Positions 63,327-64,000 of a DNA stretch of 64,000 bases are shown one piece after another. A program made the translations under genes and the position numbers. Where the stretch lies: the NCBI RefSeq assembly GCF_051106095.1, contig NC_135785.1, positions 98,653,501 through 98,717,500 of the forward strand, in the 5' to 3' direction. The notes beneath the pieces were generated by a model that was not told where the DNA came from, did not search any database, and saw only the letters and a list, made by a program, of their open reading frames with translations. The DNA comes from Pogona vitticeps (Eukaryota; Chordata; Lepidosauria; Squamata; Agamidae). How positions within the stretch are numbered: the first letter of the stretch is position 1; each line of letters opens with the position of its first letter.

Positions 63327-64000
63327 ATGAGAGGAGTTACGGCTGACCTGGCTGGCGCTCCTGTCGAGGCACTGGTTGACGGCTGGTTCACCGCCGCGGC
63401 TAGTGCCGTAGACACGATCGCGCCTAAACGCCCTCTCCGCCGCAGAGATCGCCCGGCGCCCTGGTTTAACCAGGATCTCCGGGCGTCGAAGCGGGTCAGG
63501 AGACGGCTAGAGCGCAAATGGAGAAAGGACCCGACGGGTTTCAATCGTATAGCTGTTAAGGTCGCTACTAACCTTTACCAGGCTAAGGTAAAGGCTGCCA
63601 GTCGAACTTACCTCGCTAACCGGATAAGCGAGGAGTCTAACCAGCAGGCGGAATTATTCCGTATAGTACGTGACCTATCCGGAATTGGCCCGGGTGATAG
63701 GCCTCCCCCTAGTTTTACACCGGACCAATTTGCAGCATTTTTAAAATCTAAAGTGGAGGCCATCCGCCGGGACCTCGCTCCTTTTTTGAATACAGTGAGT
63801 CGAGTTGAGATGTCCAGCGCTCCGTCTTGTCCGGTGATTTTTGATACCTTTCAGCCTGTTTCGTCCGATACTGTCGCCAGGACGCTTGACCGCTGTCGTG
63901 CCACCACCTCCTCCTTGGATCCTTGCCCGGCCTGGCTAATCAAAGCAGCCAGGCCTTCAACAACGGAATGGGCTACTGTAATAATTAATCGGTCTTTCCT
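63327..64000 (+). mobile_element. L2-clade LINE, ORF2 segment, open to window end
   Basis: From ATG at 63,327 the + frame stays open for 224 codons to the window edge. It includes APWFNQDLRASKRVRRRLER, FTPDQFAAFLKSKVEAIRRD, TSSLDPCPAWLIKAA and WATVIINRSF, the segment between the endonuclease and the polymerase fingers of L2-clade LINEs. The endonuclease is missing upstream, where sequence turns AT-rich at about 63,320, so the copy is 5'-truncated. The many CpG dinucleotides in an AT-rich genome suggest a young insertion. The ATG is only the first in the truncated copy. Confidence 0.85.

Overview
This window is AT-rich, intron-rich vertebrate DNA crowded with transposons. The repeat set points to a squamate reptile (lizard or snake). 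It holds a clear Sauria SINE, BovB and L2 LINEs, Penelope-type tails, a DIRS-like retrotransposon, and many Tigger-like, hAT-like and Tc1-like DNA elements. I cannot name the species.

Three host loci fit the order known on human chromosome 10q21 (RHOBTB1 - CDK1 - ANK3). The last four coding exons of RHOBTB1 lie on the + strand (6,775-12,092). The complete CDK1 gene lies on the - strand: seven coding exons between 42,869 and 24,495, encoding 303 residues, with a 5' untranslated leader and a recognisable cell-cycle promoter near 44,950-45,020. RHOBTB1 and CDK1 are convergent. On the + strand, about 14 kb beyond the CDK1 promoter, a CpG island (58.5-59.9 kb) holds a short candidate first coding exon (59,166-59,213), where the 5' end of ANK3 is expected.

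Layout. 1-3.9 kb: 3' part of a DIRS-like element with a perfect 58-bp inverted repeat at its end, inside an intron of RHOBTB1. 4-12.1 kb: RHOBTB1 3' exons with LINE, Tigger-like and Penelope-tail insertions. 12.1-24.3 kb: RHOBTB1 3' UTR and the space between the convergent genes, including a Tc1-like MITE and an old second DIRS-like terminus. 24.3-45.0 kb: CDK1, whose intron between the second and third coding exons carries a decayed BovB LINE with four Tigger-like elements inside it. 45-58.5 kb: intergenic, with an unrecognised coding-like frame interrupted by a 1,011-bp hAT-like element, an L1-like LINE and several SINEs. 58.5-64 kb: CpG island and likely first intron of ANK3, a foldback element, and a fresh-looking 5'-truncated L2 whose frame stays open to the window end.

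I found no new multi-gene system. The items most worth a second look are a hammerhead-ribozyme-like motif at the apex of a Penelope-tail foldback (9,957-10,134), the unrecognised frame at 47.9-49.8 kb, the conserved CDK1 promoter, and the pair of DIRS-like termini of very different age.
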